A program made the position numbers and the translations under genes. DNA of 64,000 nucleotides. Source: Drosophila miranda. Taxonomy: Eukaryota > Arthropoda > Insecta > Diptera > Drosophilidae. Positions 31,201-43,246 of the stretch are shown here, piece by piece. The first letter of the stretch is position 1. Every line of letters begins with the position of its first letter. Location: NCBI RefSeq assembly GCF_003369915.1, contig NC_046674.1:44121338-44185337 (forward strand), given 5' to 3'. Below the pieces are notes generated by a model. That model saw only the letters and a program-made list of their open reading frames with translations, was not told where the DNA came from and did no database searches.

Positions 31201-34200
31201 TATTTAACAAGAACCAACTTTTAGGACGGGCCAGGATTGGATCACAACTGATGGATGTAATCATCGATACAGGGGCAACAAGATGCATGATAAACGAAAG
31301 GGCGGCCGAAAAACTAAAAGAAGAAGGCATCGAAGGAGTGGAAAACAATTTAATCCGTCTCGCGGATGGGAGCACTCGGAGAACAACACGGAGAATCCAA
31401 CTAACAGTAGAACTAGGGGGAAAAGAGACCACCCAATCATTCCTAATCATGACAGGGGTACCAGACACCCCCATACTAGGGATGGAATTTTTAAAGGATG
31501 CAGGCACATCAATAACGTGCGGAGAAGCCACAGTAAACTTCAACGGGGAACCAAACCCAAAGAGAAAGGAGGAAAGCGCAAGAAATTCAGTAACAGAGCC
31601 GACGGACGAAGAAATCGAAAAATGGATTAAAACGGAGGTACAAAAATCCAACACTCTTGAAGGGGTGAGCAATGTTACGAAACATCGGATATTTCTGAAG
31701 GATGACAGACCAGTCAAACAGAGGTATTACCCAAGAAACCCAGCGCAAATGGAAATCATCAACAAAGAGATCAGCGAACTCATAAAGCAAGATCTAATAG
31801 AACCATCACACAGCCCATACAGCTCGCCGATTGTTCTCATAAAAAAGAAAACCGGAGATTGGAGGGTCTGCGTGGACTACCGACTGTTAAACGAAAAAAC
31901 AGAGAAGGATGCATACCCATTACCACGGATGGACTTTATTCTAAATCAGCTTAAAGAGGCTAAATACATTAGCACGCTCGACTTAAAGTCAGGGTATTGG
32001 CAAATCCCTATGGAAAAACAGAGCCGACACTACACAGCCTTTACAGCTCCCGGGCGAGGATTGTACCAATGGAAGGTCATGCCATTCGGACTCACAACAG
32101 CACCTGCTACGTTCCAAAGAGCCCTAGACTCGGTAATCGGACCGGATATGGAACCATTCGCTTTCGCATACCTAGACGACATAATCGTAATTGGGCGGAC
32201 GAAAGTTGAACACATGCAGAAACTACAAACGGTATTTGAACGACTACGGACAGCAAACCTACGCATCAACGCAGCAAAATGTCACTTTTTCCAAAAGAAG
32301 CTTAAATACCTAGGACACATGGTGAGCGAGGAAGGAATACACACAGACCCAGATAAAGTGGCGGCCATTAAAGAACTCACCGCACCAACTACACTGAAAC
32401 AGCTGCACAGTTTTTTGGGCCTGGCATCTTGGTACCGCAGATTCGTACCAGCGTACACCGAACGAGCAAAAGCTCTACAAGACCTATTAAAAAAGGGGCA
32501 AAAATTTGAGTGGGGCGAAGCACAAGAGAACAGCTTTCAAGACCTAAAGCTGTGTCTAACGGAAGCACCAATATTAGCATGCCCGGACTTCAGAAAAACA
32601 TTCATACTGCAAACAGACGCAAGCGACTGCGGCCTAGGAGCGGTGTTGACCCAGGAAGATGCGGACGGAGAACATGTAATTTCCTACGCAATCCGCAAGC
32701 TCAAAAGCGAGGAAACGAAATACTCCGCAACGGAAAAAGAATGCCTAGCCATCTACTGGGGTATACACAAGATGAGGATGTACCTGGAAGGCTACCAATT
32801 TATCGTAATTACAGATCACCGGTCCCTCAAATGGTTAAATTCCATCGAAAGCCCATCCGGACGAGTAGCAAGATGGGCATTGGGACTGCAACCATTCTCA
32901 TTCGAAATACGATATCGGAAAGGCAAGTTGAACGCAGTGGCGGACGGACTCTCCCGCTTACCACGCGAAGAAACCCGAATAGCAGAAATCGTAGAATGCG
33001 CTTGGTATCAAAACAAATGGAACCAAGTAGAGATGACACCAAAAGAAGCTACGGACTATACCATAAAACACGGAAGATTATACCGACACATACCAAGCCA
33101 AACCGACGAAGACGATCAACCCTGGAAACTGTGCGTTCCAAAACAAGAGAGACAGAGGGTACTAACCGAAAATCACACAAACCCAACAGCCGGACATCTC
33201 GGGATCAGACGCACGAAAATCAGAATAAGGCAACGATACTTTTGGCCAGGGCCAAGCAGAGACGTAACACGATTCGTACGAACATGCGAAAGCTACCAAA
33301 AATTTAAGGTATCGCAGCAAGCAGCGGCAGGCAAAATGCTGACCAAAATCGCAAACGCACCATGGGAAACAATATGCGTCGATTTCGTGGGACCACTCCC
33401 AAGATCGCCGCACGGCAACACCGCACTAATCGTGTTTATCGATAAATTTTCGAACCGACAAGAAGCGCAACAGCTGACGCATTCCTAAAGGCGTGCAGAG
33501 AAAAAATACTGGCGAGGGGAGGTGCACCAAAGCGAGTGATCTCAGACAACGGCGTACAATTTACAAGCAGAAAGACGAAACAGGTAATGAAAACGTGGGG
33601 CATCACCCAACAATTCACGGCACCATACACACCACAAGAAAACCCAACCGAACGAGCGAACCGAACACTAAAGACGATGATCGCACAATTCGCGGGAGGG
33701 AAACACAACAAATGGGACGAACAACTACCAGAACTAACCCTAGCGATAAATAGCAGCAAGTCAGAAGCAACAGGGTTTAGTCCAGCATACCTGATATTCG
33801 GGAGAGAACTTAGATTGCCGGGCAACCTATTCGACGAGGTAACACTAGGGTCAGGGTTCAACAATCAAACAAACCAGGAAAACACCGACAAACGAAAACA
33901 AACAGAAACAATAGCCAGGCAAAACATGGAAGAAGCAGCAGCAAAACAAGCAAGACATTACAATTTGCGAAAGCGAGCATGGAAGCCAAAAAGAGGGGAC
34001 TTAGTATGGGTACGAACGCACCCACTATCGAAAAAAATCGACAAGACAACAGCGAAACTAGAACCGAAATACACCGGTCCGTGTAAGGTACTCGAACTAA
34101 CCTCTCCAGTGATCATAACAGTACAAGATACGACAACGAACAAAAAACTACGGGCACACGTCTCACAACTAAAACCAGCAAAAATAGAGGAAGCAAACAC

Positions 34201-34910
34201 AATAACGATGCCCTCTCTCTACCTTTTCAGACAGATGGAAAATAAAGAAAATAAATTCAACATTTCGGCCCGGAAATTCAAAGAAAGGATGGATAAAAGT
34301 ATCAGGAACAAAGGTGTCAGCACCAAGGAAAACAGCAACAAACAAAACGATGGAAACCACGGCAGGACAGCGCGAGACTCGAGGAGAACAAGTAGCAACG
34401 CACAATGAAGTAATCCCAACAAAAAAGAGGATCAGCTGGGCAAACCAGGCCAACCTACAGGAACAAACGGCACGAAGAATCAGCGAACAACAAGGTCCGG
34501 AACTTTCCTGGGCAAAACAAGTGGAAGACGAAGAGTCCGACCGGGACGTGCTAGACCTAAACCCCGAGCGGCCAACACCAGAACCGGAAACCCAGAAGCC
34601 CATCCAGAGAGGCACCATCCCGGGCGAATGGGAGGTCCCGGAAAAATTCGAACTAGCGACCACGGCGATCGAACTAGTCAAAGCAAAACTCCACGACCGC
34701 CCAAAACACACTCAACGACGGTTCAAACTACGGAACGAGAAACAGGAGGCGTGTTGGGTGAAGATCGGCCGAGCTGGAGATGTCCGCATCAGCGCATGGT
34801 TCCAAACAAAGTCAATTGGCGACGCTCCACTGGGAAAGGAGGGGGAGTGTGACGCCCAGCGCCAGGAAGACCAAGCGCTGGCGCCACAAACACCACAACA
34901 ATATCACTAG
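30972..34910 (+). pseudogene. pol: pol, copy 4, broken in integrase and tail
   Basis: Protease, RT and RNase H are open. A 16-bp loss at 33454 shifts the frame after DKFS, just past the first catalytic Asp of integrase; that frame ends at 33488. Integrase resumes at 33536. The last Cys of the HHCC domain is Tyr (33294-33296). A 65-bp deletion between two GGATG repeats near 34290 shifts the tail. Both deletions also occur in copies 5 and 7. A Ser-to-Ile change is present in the RNase H region (YAIRKLKS). Confidence 0.9.
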
Positions 34911-36225
34911 AAACACCAAGACAAGCCATGAAGACTATAAAATAAGTATTAGTAGGATAAGTAGAACATAAGCTACAAATACATGAAGACCTGCCACATA
35001 AGAAATAAATATAAATAAACAAACAATAAAAGATATATAAAACCAACCACAGCTGATCACCACCAATGGGCCCGTAGCACAGCCCCCACGGTCACACCCA
35101 CAGCTGACTGCCCCAAGTGTGACCATAACCCAAGCTCCAACGGGCACACTATCAGCCGATCCGTACAAGCGCGTTAGGGACCCCTCAGCACAACGCGCTA
35201 GGGACAGACCGTACGATCAGCTGCTTTTCGGAAATAAAAGGGGCTCCGCCAGAGCGATCAGCATCAGTTCGGCTCCGGCCCGTGGAGAGGTAAGCATCAG
35301 TAGCAGCCACCAGCAGCCCCAGCGATCCTCCAATCCTCCTCGGAGCGCATTAAACCTCCGCCACCTTTCCCCTCGGAGCGCATTAACCCTCCGCAACATT
35401 ATTTCTCCTCGGAGCGCATTCACCCTCCGCAACATTATTTCTCCTCGGAGCGCATTCACCCTCCGCAACATTATTTCTCCTCGGAGCGCATTCACCCTCC
35501 GCAACATTATTTCTCCTCGGAGCGCATTCACCCTCCGCAACATTACTTCTCCTCGGAGCGCATTCACCCTCCGCAACATTATTTCTCTTCGGAGCGCATT
35601 AACCCTCCGCAACCTTATTTCTCCTCGGAGCGCATTAACCCTCCGCAACCTTATTTCTCTTCGGAGCGCATTAACCCTCCGCAACATTATTTCTCCTCGG
35701 AGCGCATTAACCCTCCGCAACATTATTTCTCCTCGGAGCGCATTAACCCTCCGCAACATTATTTCTCCTCGGAACGCATTAACCCTCCGCAACATTATTC
35801 CTCCTCGGAGCGCATTCACCCTCCACAACATTATTCCTCCTCGGAGCGCATTAACCCTCCGCAACATTATTTCTCCTCGGAGCGCATTCACCCTCCGCGA
35901 CATTCTTCCCCTCGGAGCTCATTAGACCTCCGCGACCTCAACCGACACCGACCAGAAGACTACCAGGACCCGCCCGCAACCATCCGCCACGTGCGGCCAA
36001 CCCGAAGGACGACCCCGAAGGAAGAGCCAGCAGAAAAACACCCGCGCAACTACCAAACTTTGTACCTTTAAGAACAATAAAAATAACTCTATCTCTTTTA
36101 TTACCGCTCAAAGCCCGCCTTATTCTTGAACCACGAGACTCTCTTTCAGCTACCACACCCAGAGATCAAACAAATTTCTGTGGAACCCGGCGCGACGAGC
36201 ATACCCCGGCCGAAGCGCCGTCACA
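34848..36225 (+). repeat. LTR5, long type, 1378 bp, longest repeat block
   Basis: Shared between copies 4 and 5. Fourteen regular units (35371-35874). It is the last LTR, reading rightward, that still has the promoter candidate (35235-35269) and donor-like GT (35290). AATAAA at 36076-36081. Confidence 0.95.
35232..35294 (+). promoter_or_regulatory. Candidate core promoter and splice donor in LTR5
   Basis: TATA-like T at 35235, initiator A at 35266, donor-like GT at 35290. This is the rightmost occurrence; the segment is deleted from LTR6-LTR10. Confidence 0.45.
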
Positions 36226-36278
36226 GTGGCGCCCGAGCAGGTTGTGGTAGCATAAGAAGCATAATCTCAAAGGTCAAG

Positions 36279-37391
36279 ATGGCAAAACAATGGATAAACC
36301 AAGCAACGAAACTGGTGTTACAAAACTATTGCGAGGAATTCGGATTGGAGAAACTGGATGGACTATAAACCCAAAAGAAACAACTACTACAATTTTCGGA
36401 GAGAACAGACCTCCCAATACATATTCGAGTGAGGCTAGAACAACTAGCAAATACCCAAACACGAGGGAGAAGCCCGAGAACCAAGAGCCCAAGGCAACAA
36501 TCACCAAAAGGAGTACCACAAAAACCAACAATGGAAGAGAGCCAAGGGGAGACCAGGACAGGCAGGAAGAAATCGCTATTTCCAAAACAGATAAAGAAAG
36601 GATCACCAGAAGCAGTAGCGATAATAGAAAAAATACGCAAGTGGGAACTGATCTTTACAGGAAAAGGAGGGCTGCTAGAATTCCTGAGCAGGATGGAGGA
36701 ATTAGCAGAAACCTACGGGGTAGAACCGGACCACCTCGTATTCGCAATGCCGATAATTCTGGAAGAAAGCGCACTAGACTGGTGGCACACAAAGCCAGCG
36801 CCAGTCACATCATGGGAGGATGCAAAGGTCGGACTAAAAGAGAACTTCGTATCCCCCAGATACCAAGAGGAGCTTGCAAAACAAGTGGCAGAGCGAAAAC
36901 AAGCGGAAACAGAACCAGTTCGAGACTTTATCCAAGAAATAAGGAAGTTAATGAGGTTCGGAACCTACACAGAGCAGGAAAAACTGGAAATAATATACCA
37001 GAACTGCCGGCTGCCGCTGAAACTGTACGTGAAGAGGAGAGAATTCCAAACGCTGTCGGAATTCATGATCATCACAGAGGAATTCGAAAAAATTGAGACA
37101 GATGCAGGACTCTCCAAGGTTACAGGTCGCCAATGGAATAACCCACAAAACGACCAACCAGCTTGGCAAAGGACGCAATACCGACAAAGGAAATGTCAAA
37201 GATGTGGAAACTATGGGCACGAGGCCCGAACATGCAACAGGGAACCCGTACTGTACTGCTGTACCTGCAACAAACAAGGAGTACGCACAATAGACTGCTG
37301 CAGAAAACAACCGGAAAACACACAGGGCGCAGGACCAACCCGCGAATCTCCTGTGGCCCAAAACCAGCTGAGCGGGACAACACACAATTAA
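36279..37391 (+). pseudogene. gag: gag, copy 5, early stop
   Basis: A GAA-to-TAA change at 36366-36368 stops Gag at codon 30. The remaining frame is open from 36429 to 37391 and keeps the capsid-like core and zinc knuckles. It shares Val for Glu (HIRVRLEQ) and Ser for Gly (RTKSPRQ) with copy 7. Confidence 0.9.
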
Positions 37392-40300
37392 TATTTAACA
37401 AGAACCAACTTTTAGGACGGGCCAGGATTGGATCACAACTGATGGATGTAATCATCGATACAGGGGCAACAAGATGCATGATAAACGAAAGGGCGGCCGA
37501 AAAACTAAAAGAAGAAGGCATCGAAGGAGTGGAAAACAATTTAATCCGTCTCGCGGATGGGAGCACTCGGAGAACAACACGGAGAATCCAACTAACAGTA
37601 GAACTAGGGGGAAAAGAGACCACCCAATCATTCCTAATCATGACAGGGGTACCAGACACCCCCATACTAGGGATGGAATTTTTAAAGGATGCAGGCACAT
37701 CAATAACGTGCGGAGAAGCCACAGTAAACTTCAACGGGGAACCAAACCCAAAGAGAAAGGAGGAAAGCGCAAGAAATTCAGTAACAGAGCCGACGGACGA
37801 AGAAATCGAAAAATGGATTAAAACGTAGGTACAAAAATCCAACACTCTTGAAGGGGTGAGCAATGTTACGAAACATCGGATATTTCTGAAGGATGACAGA
37901 CCAGTCAAACAGAGGTATTACCCAAGAAACCCAGCGCAAATGGAAATCATCAACAAAGAGATCAGCGAACTCATAAAGCAAGATCTAATAAAACCATCAC
38001 ACAGCCCATACAGCTCGCCGATTGTTCTCATAAAAAAGAAAACCGGAGATTGGAGGGTCTGCGTGGACTACCGACTGTTAAACGAAAAAACAGAGAAGGA
38101 TGCATACCCATTACCACGGATGGACTTTATTCTAAATCAGCTTAAAGAGGCTAAATACATTAGCACGCTCGACTTAAAGTCAGGGTATTGGCAAATCCCT
38201 ATGGAAAAACAGAGCCGACACTACACAGCCTTTACAGCTCCCGGGCGAGGATTGTACCAATGGAAGGTCATGCCATTCGGACTCACAACAGCACCTGCTA
38301 CGTTCCAAAGAGCCCTAGACTCGGTAATCGGACCGGACATGGAACCATTCGCTTTCGCATACCTAGACGACATAATTGTAATTGGGCGGACGAAAGTTGA
38401 ACACATGCAGAAACTACAAACGGTATTCGAACGACTACGGACAGCAAACCTACGCATCAACGCAGCAAAATGTCACTTTTTCCAAAAGAAACTTAAATAC
38501 CTAGGACACATGGTGAGCGAGGAAGGAATACACACAGACCCAGATAAAGTGGCGGCCATTAAAGAACTCACCGCACCAACTACACTGAAACAGCTGCACA
38601 GTTTTTTGGGCCTGGCATCTTGGTACCGCAGATTCGTACCAGCGTACACCGAACGAGCAAAAGCTCTACAAGACCTATTAAAAAAGGGGCAAAAATTTGA
38701 GTGGGGCGAAGCACAAGAGAACAGCTTCCAAGACCTAAAGCTGTGTCTAACGGAAGCACCAATATTAGCATGCCCGGACTTCAGAAAAACATTCATTCTG
38801 CAAACAGACGCAAGCGACTGCGGCCTAGGAGCGGTGTTGACCCAGGAAGATGCGGACGGAGAACATGTAATTTCCTACGCAAGCCGCAAGCTCAAAAGCG
38901 AGGAAACGAAATACTCCGCAACGGAAAAAGAATGCCTAGCCATCTACTGGGGTATACACAAGATGAGGATGTACCTGGAAGGCTACCAATTTATCGTAAT
39001 TACAGATCACCGGTCCCTCAAATGGTTAAATTCCATCGAAAGCCCATCCGGACGAGTAGCAAGATGGGCATTGGGACTGCAACCATTCTCATTCGAAATA
39101 CGATATCGGAAAGGCAAGTTGAACGCAGTGGCGGACGGACTCTCCCGCTTACCACGCGAAGAAACCCGAATAGCAGAAATCGTAGAATGCGCTTGGTATC
39201 AAAACAAATGGAACCAAGTAGAGATGACACCAAAAGAAGCTACGGATTATACCATAAAACACGGAAGATTATACCGACACATACCAAGCCAAACCGACGA
39301 AGACGATCAACCCTGGAAACTGTGCGTTCCAAAACAAGAGAGACAGAGGGTACTAACCGAAAATCACACAAACCCAACAGCCGGACATCTCGGGATCAGA
39401 CGCACGAAAATCAGAATAAGGCAACGATACTTTTGGCCAGGGCCAAGCAGAGACGTAACACGATTCGTACGAACATGCGAAAGCTGCCAAAAATTTAAGG
39501 TATCGCAGCAAGCAGCGGCAGGCAAAATGCTGACCAAAATCGCAAACGCACCATGGGAAACAATATGCGTCGATTTCGTGGGACCACTCCCAAGATCGCC
39601 GCACGGCAACACCGCACTAATCGTGTTTATCGATAAATTTTCGAACCGACAAGAAGCGCAACAGCTGACGCATTCCTAAAGGCGTGCAGAGAAAAAATAC
39701 TGGCGAGGGGAGGTGCACCAAAGCGAGTGATCTCAGACAACGGCGTACAATTTACAAGCAGAAAGACGAAACAGGTAATGAAAACGTGGGGCATCACCCA
39801 ACAATTCACGGCACCATACACACCACAAGAAAACCCAACCGAACGAGCGAACCGAACACTAAAGACGATGATCGCACAATTCGCGGGAGGGAAACACAAC
39901 AAATGGGACGAACAACTACCAGAACTAACCCTAGCGATAAATAGCAGCAAGTCAGAAGCAACAGGGTTTAGTCCAGCATACCTGATATTCGGGAGAGAAC
40001 TTAGATTGCCGGGCAACCTATTCGACGAGGTAACACTAGGGTCAGGGTTCAACAATCAAACAAACCAGGAAAACACCGACAAACGAAAACAAACAGAAAC
40101 AATAGCCAGGCAAAACATGGAAGAAGCAGCAGCAAAACAAGCAAGACATTACAATTTGCAAAAGCGAGCATGGAAGCCAAAAAGAGGGGACTTAGTATGG
40201 GTACGAACGCACCCACTATCGAAAAAAATCGACAAGACAACAGCGAAACTAGAACCGAAATACACCGGTCCGTGTAAGGTACTCGAACTAACCTCTCCAG

Positions 40301-41044
40301 TGATCATAACAGTACAAGATACGACAACGAACAAAAAACTACGGGCACACGTCTCACAACTAAAACCAGCAAAAATAGAGGAAGCAAACACAATAACGAT
40401 GCCCTCTCTCTACCTTTTCAGACAGATGGAAAATAAAGAAGATAAATTCAACATTTCGGCCCGGAAATTCAAAGAAAGGATGGATGAAAGTATCAGGAAC
40501 AAAGGTGTCAGCACCAAGGAAAACAGCAACAAACAAAACGATGGAAACCACGGCAGGACAGCGCGAGACTCGAGGAGAACAAGTAGCAACGCACAATGAA
40601 GTAATCCCAACAAAAAAGAGGATCAGCTGGGCAAACCAGGCCAACCTACAGGAACAAACGGCACGAAGAATCAGCGAACAACAAGGCCCGGAACTTTCCT
40701 GGGCAAAACAAGTGGAAGACGAAGAGTCCGACCGGGACGTGCTAGACCTAAACCCCGAGCGGCCAACACCAGAACCGGAAACCCAGAAACCCATCCAGAG
40801 AGGCACCATCCCGGGCGAATGGGAGGTCCCGGAAAAATTCGAACTAGCGACCACGGCGATCGAACTAGTCAAAGCAAAACTCCACGACCGCCCAAAACAC
40901 ACTCAACGACGGTTCAAACTACGGAACGAGAAACAGGAGGCGTGTTGGGTGAAGATCGGCCGAGCTGGAGATGTCCGCATCAGCGCATGGTTCCAAACAA
41001 AGTCAATTGGCGACGCTCCACTGGGAAAGGAGGGGGGAGTGTGA
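37163..41044 (+). pseudogene. pol: pol, copy 5, nonsense and deletions
   Basis: A GAG-to-TAG stop at 37826-37828 cuts pol after the protease. RT to the integrase zinc domain is open at 37856-39679. The 16-bp integrase deletion (39645) and the 65-bp tail deletion (about 40480) are those of copies 4 and 7. The end of pol uses the six-G polypurine tract, so it stops at 41042-41044 at the border of LTR6. Confidence 0.9.
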
Positions 41045-42080
41045 CGCCCAGCGCCAGGAAGACCAAGCGCCGGCGCCACAAACACCACAACAATATCACT
41101 AGAAACACCAAGACAAGCCATGAAGACTATAAAATAAGTATTAGTAGGATAAGTAGAACATAAGCTACAAATACATGAAGACCTGCCACATAAGAAATAA
41201 ATATAAATAAACAAACAATAAAAGATACATAAAACCAACCACAGCTGATCACCACCAATGGGCCCGTAGCGCATTCACCCTCCGCAACATTATTTCTCCT
41301 CGGAGCGCATTCACCCTCCGCAACATTATTTCTCCTCGGAGCGCATTCACCCTCCGCAACATTATTTCTCCACGGAGCGCATTCACCCTCCGCAACATTA
41401 TTTCTCCTCGGAGCGCATTAACCCTCCGCAACATTATTTCTCCTCGGAGCGCATTCACCCTCCGCAACATTATTTCTCCTCGGAGCGCATTAACCCTCCG
41501 CAACCTCATTTCTGCTCGGAGCGCATTAACCCTCCGCAACATTATTTCTCCTCGGAGCGCATTAACCCTCCGCAACATTATTTCTCCTCGGAGCGCATTA
41601 ACCCTCCGCAACATTATTTCTCCTCGGAACGCATTAGCCCTCCGCAACATTATTCCTCCTCGGAGCGCATTCACCCTCCGCAACATTATTCCTCCTCGGA
41701 GCGCATTAACCCTCCGCAACATTATTTCTCCTCGGAGCGCATTCACCCTCCGCGACATTCTTCCCCTCGGAGCACATTAGACCTCCGCGACCTCAACCGA
41801 CACCGACCAAAAGACTACCAGGACCCGCCCGCAACCATCCGCCACGTGCGGCCAACCCGAAGGATGACCCCGAAGGAAGAGCCAGCAGAAAAACACCCGC
41901 GCAACTACCAAACTTTGTACCTTTAAGAACAATAAAAATAACTCTATCTCTTTTATTACCGCTCAAAGCCCGCCTTATTCTTGAACCACGAGACTCTCTT
42001 TCAGCTACCACACCCAGAGATCAAACAAATTTCTGTGGAACCCGGCGCGACGAGCATACCCCGGCCGAAGCGCCGTCACA
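41040..42080 (+). repeat. LTR6, short type, 1041 bp
   Basis: Shared between copies 5 and 6 and first of the short type. After GGGCCCGTAG (ending at 41269) the sequence jumps into the 36-bp repeats (CGCATTCACC), losing roughly 300 bp including the promoter candidate and donor-like site. The junction shows AGC microhomology with both long-type ends. Twelve regular units (41298-41729). AATAAA at 41931-41936. Confidence 0.95.
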
Positions 42081-42133
42081 GTGGCGCCCGAGCAGGTTGT
42101 GGTAGCATAAGAAGCATAATCTCAAAGGTCAAG

Positions 42134-43246
42134 ATGGCAAAACAATGGATAAACCAAGCAACGAAACTGGAGTTACAAAACTATTGCGAGGAATTCGGAT
42201 TGGAGAAACTGGATGGACTAGAAACCCAAAAGAAACAACTACTACAATTTTCGGAGAGAACAGACCTCCCAATACATATTCGAGAGAGGCTAGAACAACT
42301 AGCAAATACCCAAACACGAGGGAGAAGCCCGAGAACCAAGGGCCCAAGGCAACAATCACCAAAAGGAGTACCACAAAAACCAACAATGGAAGAGAGCCAA
42401 GGGGAGACCAGGACAGGCAGGAAGCAATCGCTATTTCCAAAACAGATAAAGAAAGGATCACCAGAAGCAGTAGCGATAATAGAAAAAATACGCAAGTGGG
42501 AACTGATCTTTACAGAAAAAGGAGGGCTGCTAGAATTCCTGAGCAGGATGGAGGAATTAGCAGAAACCTACGGGGTAGAACCGGACCACCTCGTATTCGC
42601 AATGCCGATAATTCTGGAAGAAAGCGCACTAGACTGGTGGCACACAAAGCCAGCGCCAGTCACATCATGGGAGGATGCAAAGGTCGGACTAAAAGAGAAC
42701 TTCATATCCCCCAGATACCAAGAGGAGCTTGCAAAACAAGTGGCAGAGCGAAAACAAGCGGAAACAGAACCAGTTCGAGACTTTATCCAAGAAATAAGGA
42801 AGTTAATGAGGTTCGGAACCTACACAGAGCAGGAAAAACTGGAAATAATATACCAGAACTGCCGGCTGCCGCTGAAACTATACGTGAAGAGGAGAGAATT
42901 CCAAACGCTGTCGGAATTCATGATCACCACAGAGGAATTCGAAAAAATTGAGACAGATGCAAGACTCTCCAAGGTTACAGGTCGCCAATGGAATTACCCA
43001 CAAAACGACCAACCAGCTTGGCAAAGGACGCAATACCGACAAAGGAAATGTCAAAGATGTGGAAACTATGGGCACGATGCCCGAACATGCAACAGGGAAC
43101 CCGTACTGTACTGCTGTACCTGCAACAAACAAGGAGTACGCACAATAGACTGCTGCAGAAAACAACCGGAAAACACACATGGCGCAGGACCAACCCGCGA
43201 ATCTCCTGTGGCCCAAAACCAGCTGAGCGGGACAACACACAATTAA
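42134..43246 (+). CDS. gag: gag, copy 6, intact (370 aa)
   Basis: Open, with all Gag motifs. Belongs to the 5' subgroup of copies 6-9: Ile at FISPRY, Tyr at QWNYPQ, Thr at FMITTEEFE. Private changes include Gln in GRKQSLF, Glu in FTEKGG and Asp in the first knuckle (GHDARTC, not a zinc ligand). Confidence 0.88.
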   Translation: MAKQWINQATKLELQNYCEEFGLEKLDGLETQKKQLLQFSERTDLPIHIRERLEQLANTQTRGRSPRTKGPRQQSPKGVPQKPTMEESQGETRTGRKQSLFPKQIKKGSPEAVAIIEKIRKWELIFTEKGGLLEFLSRMEELAETYGVEPDHLVFAMPIILEESALDWWHTKPAPVTSWEDAKVGLKENFISPRYQEELAKQVAERKQAETEPVRDFIQEIRKLMRFGTYTEQEKLEIIYQNCRLPLKLYVKRREFQTLSEFMITTEEFEKIETDARLSKVTGRQWNYPQNDQPAWQRTQYRQRKCQRCGNYGHDARTCNREPVLYCCTCNKQGVRTIDCCRKQPENTHGAGPTRESPVAQNQLSGTTHN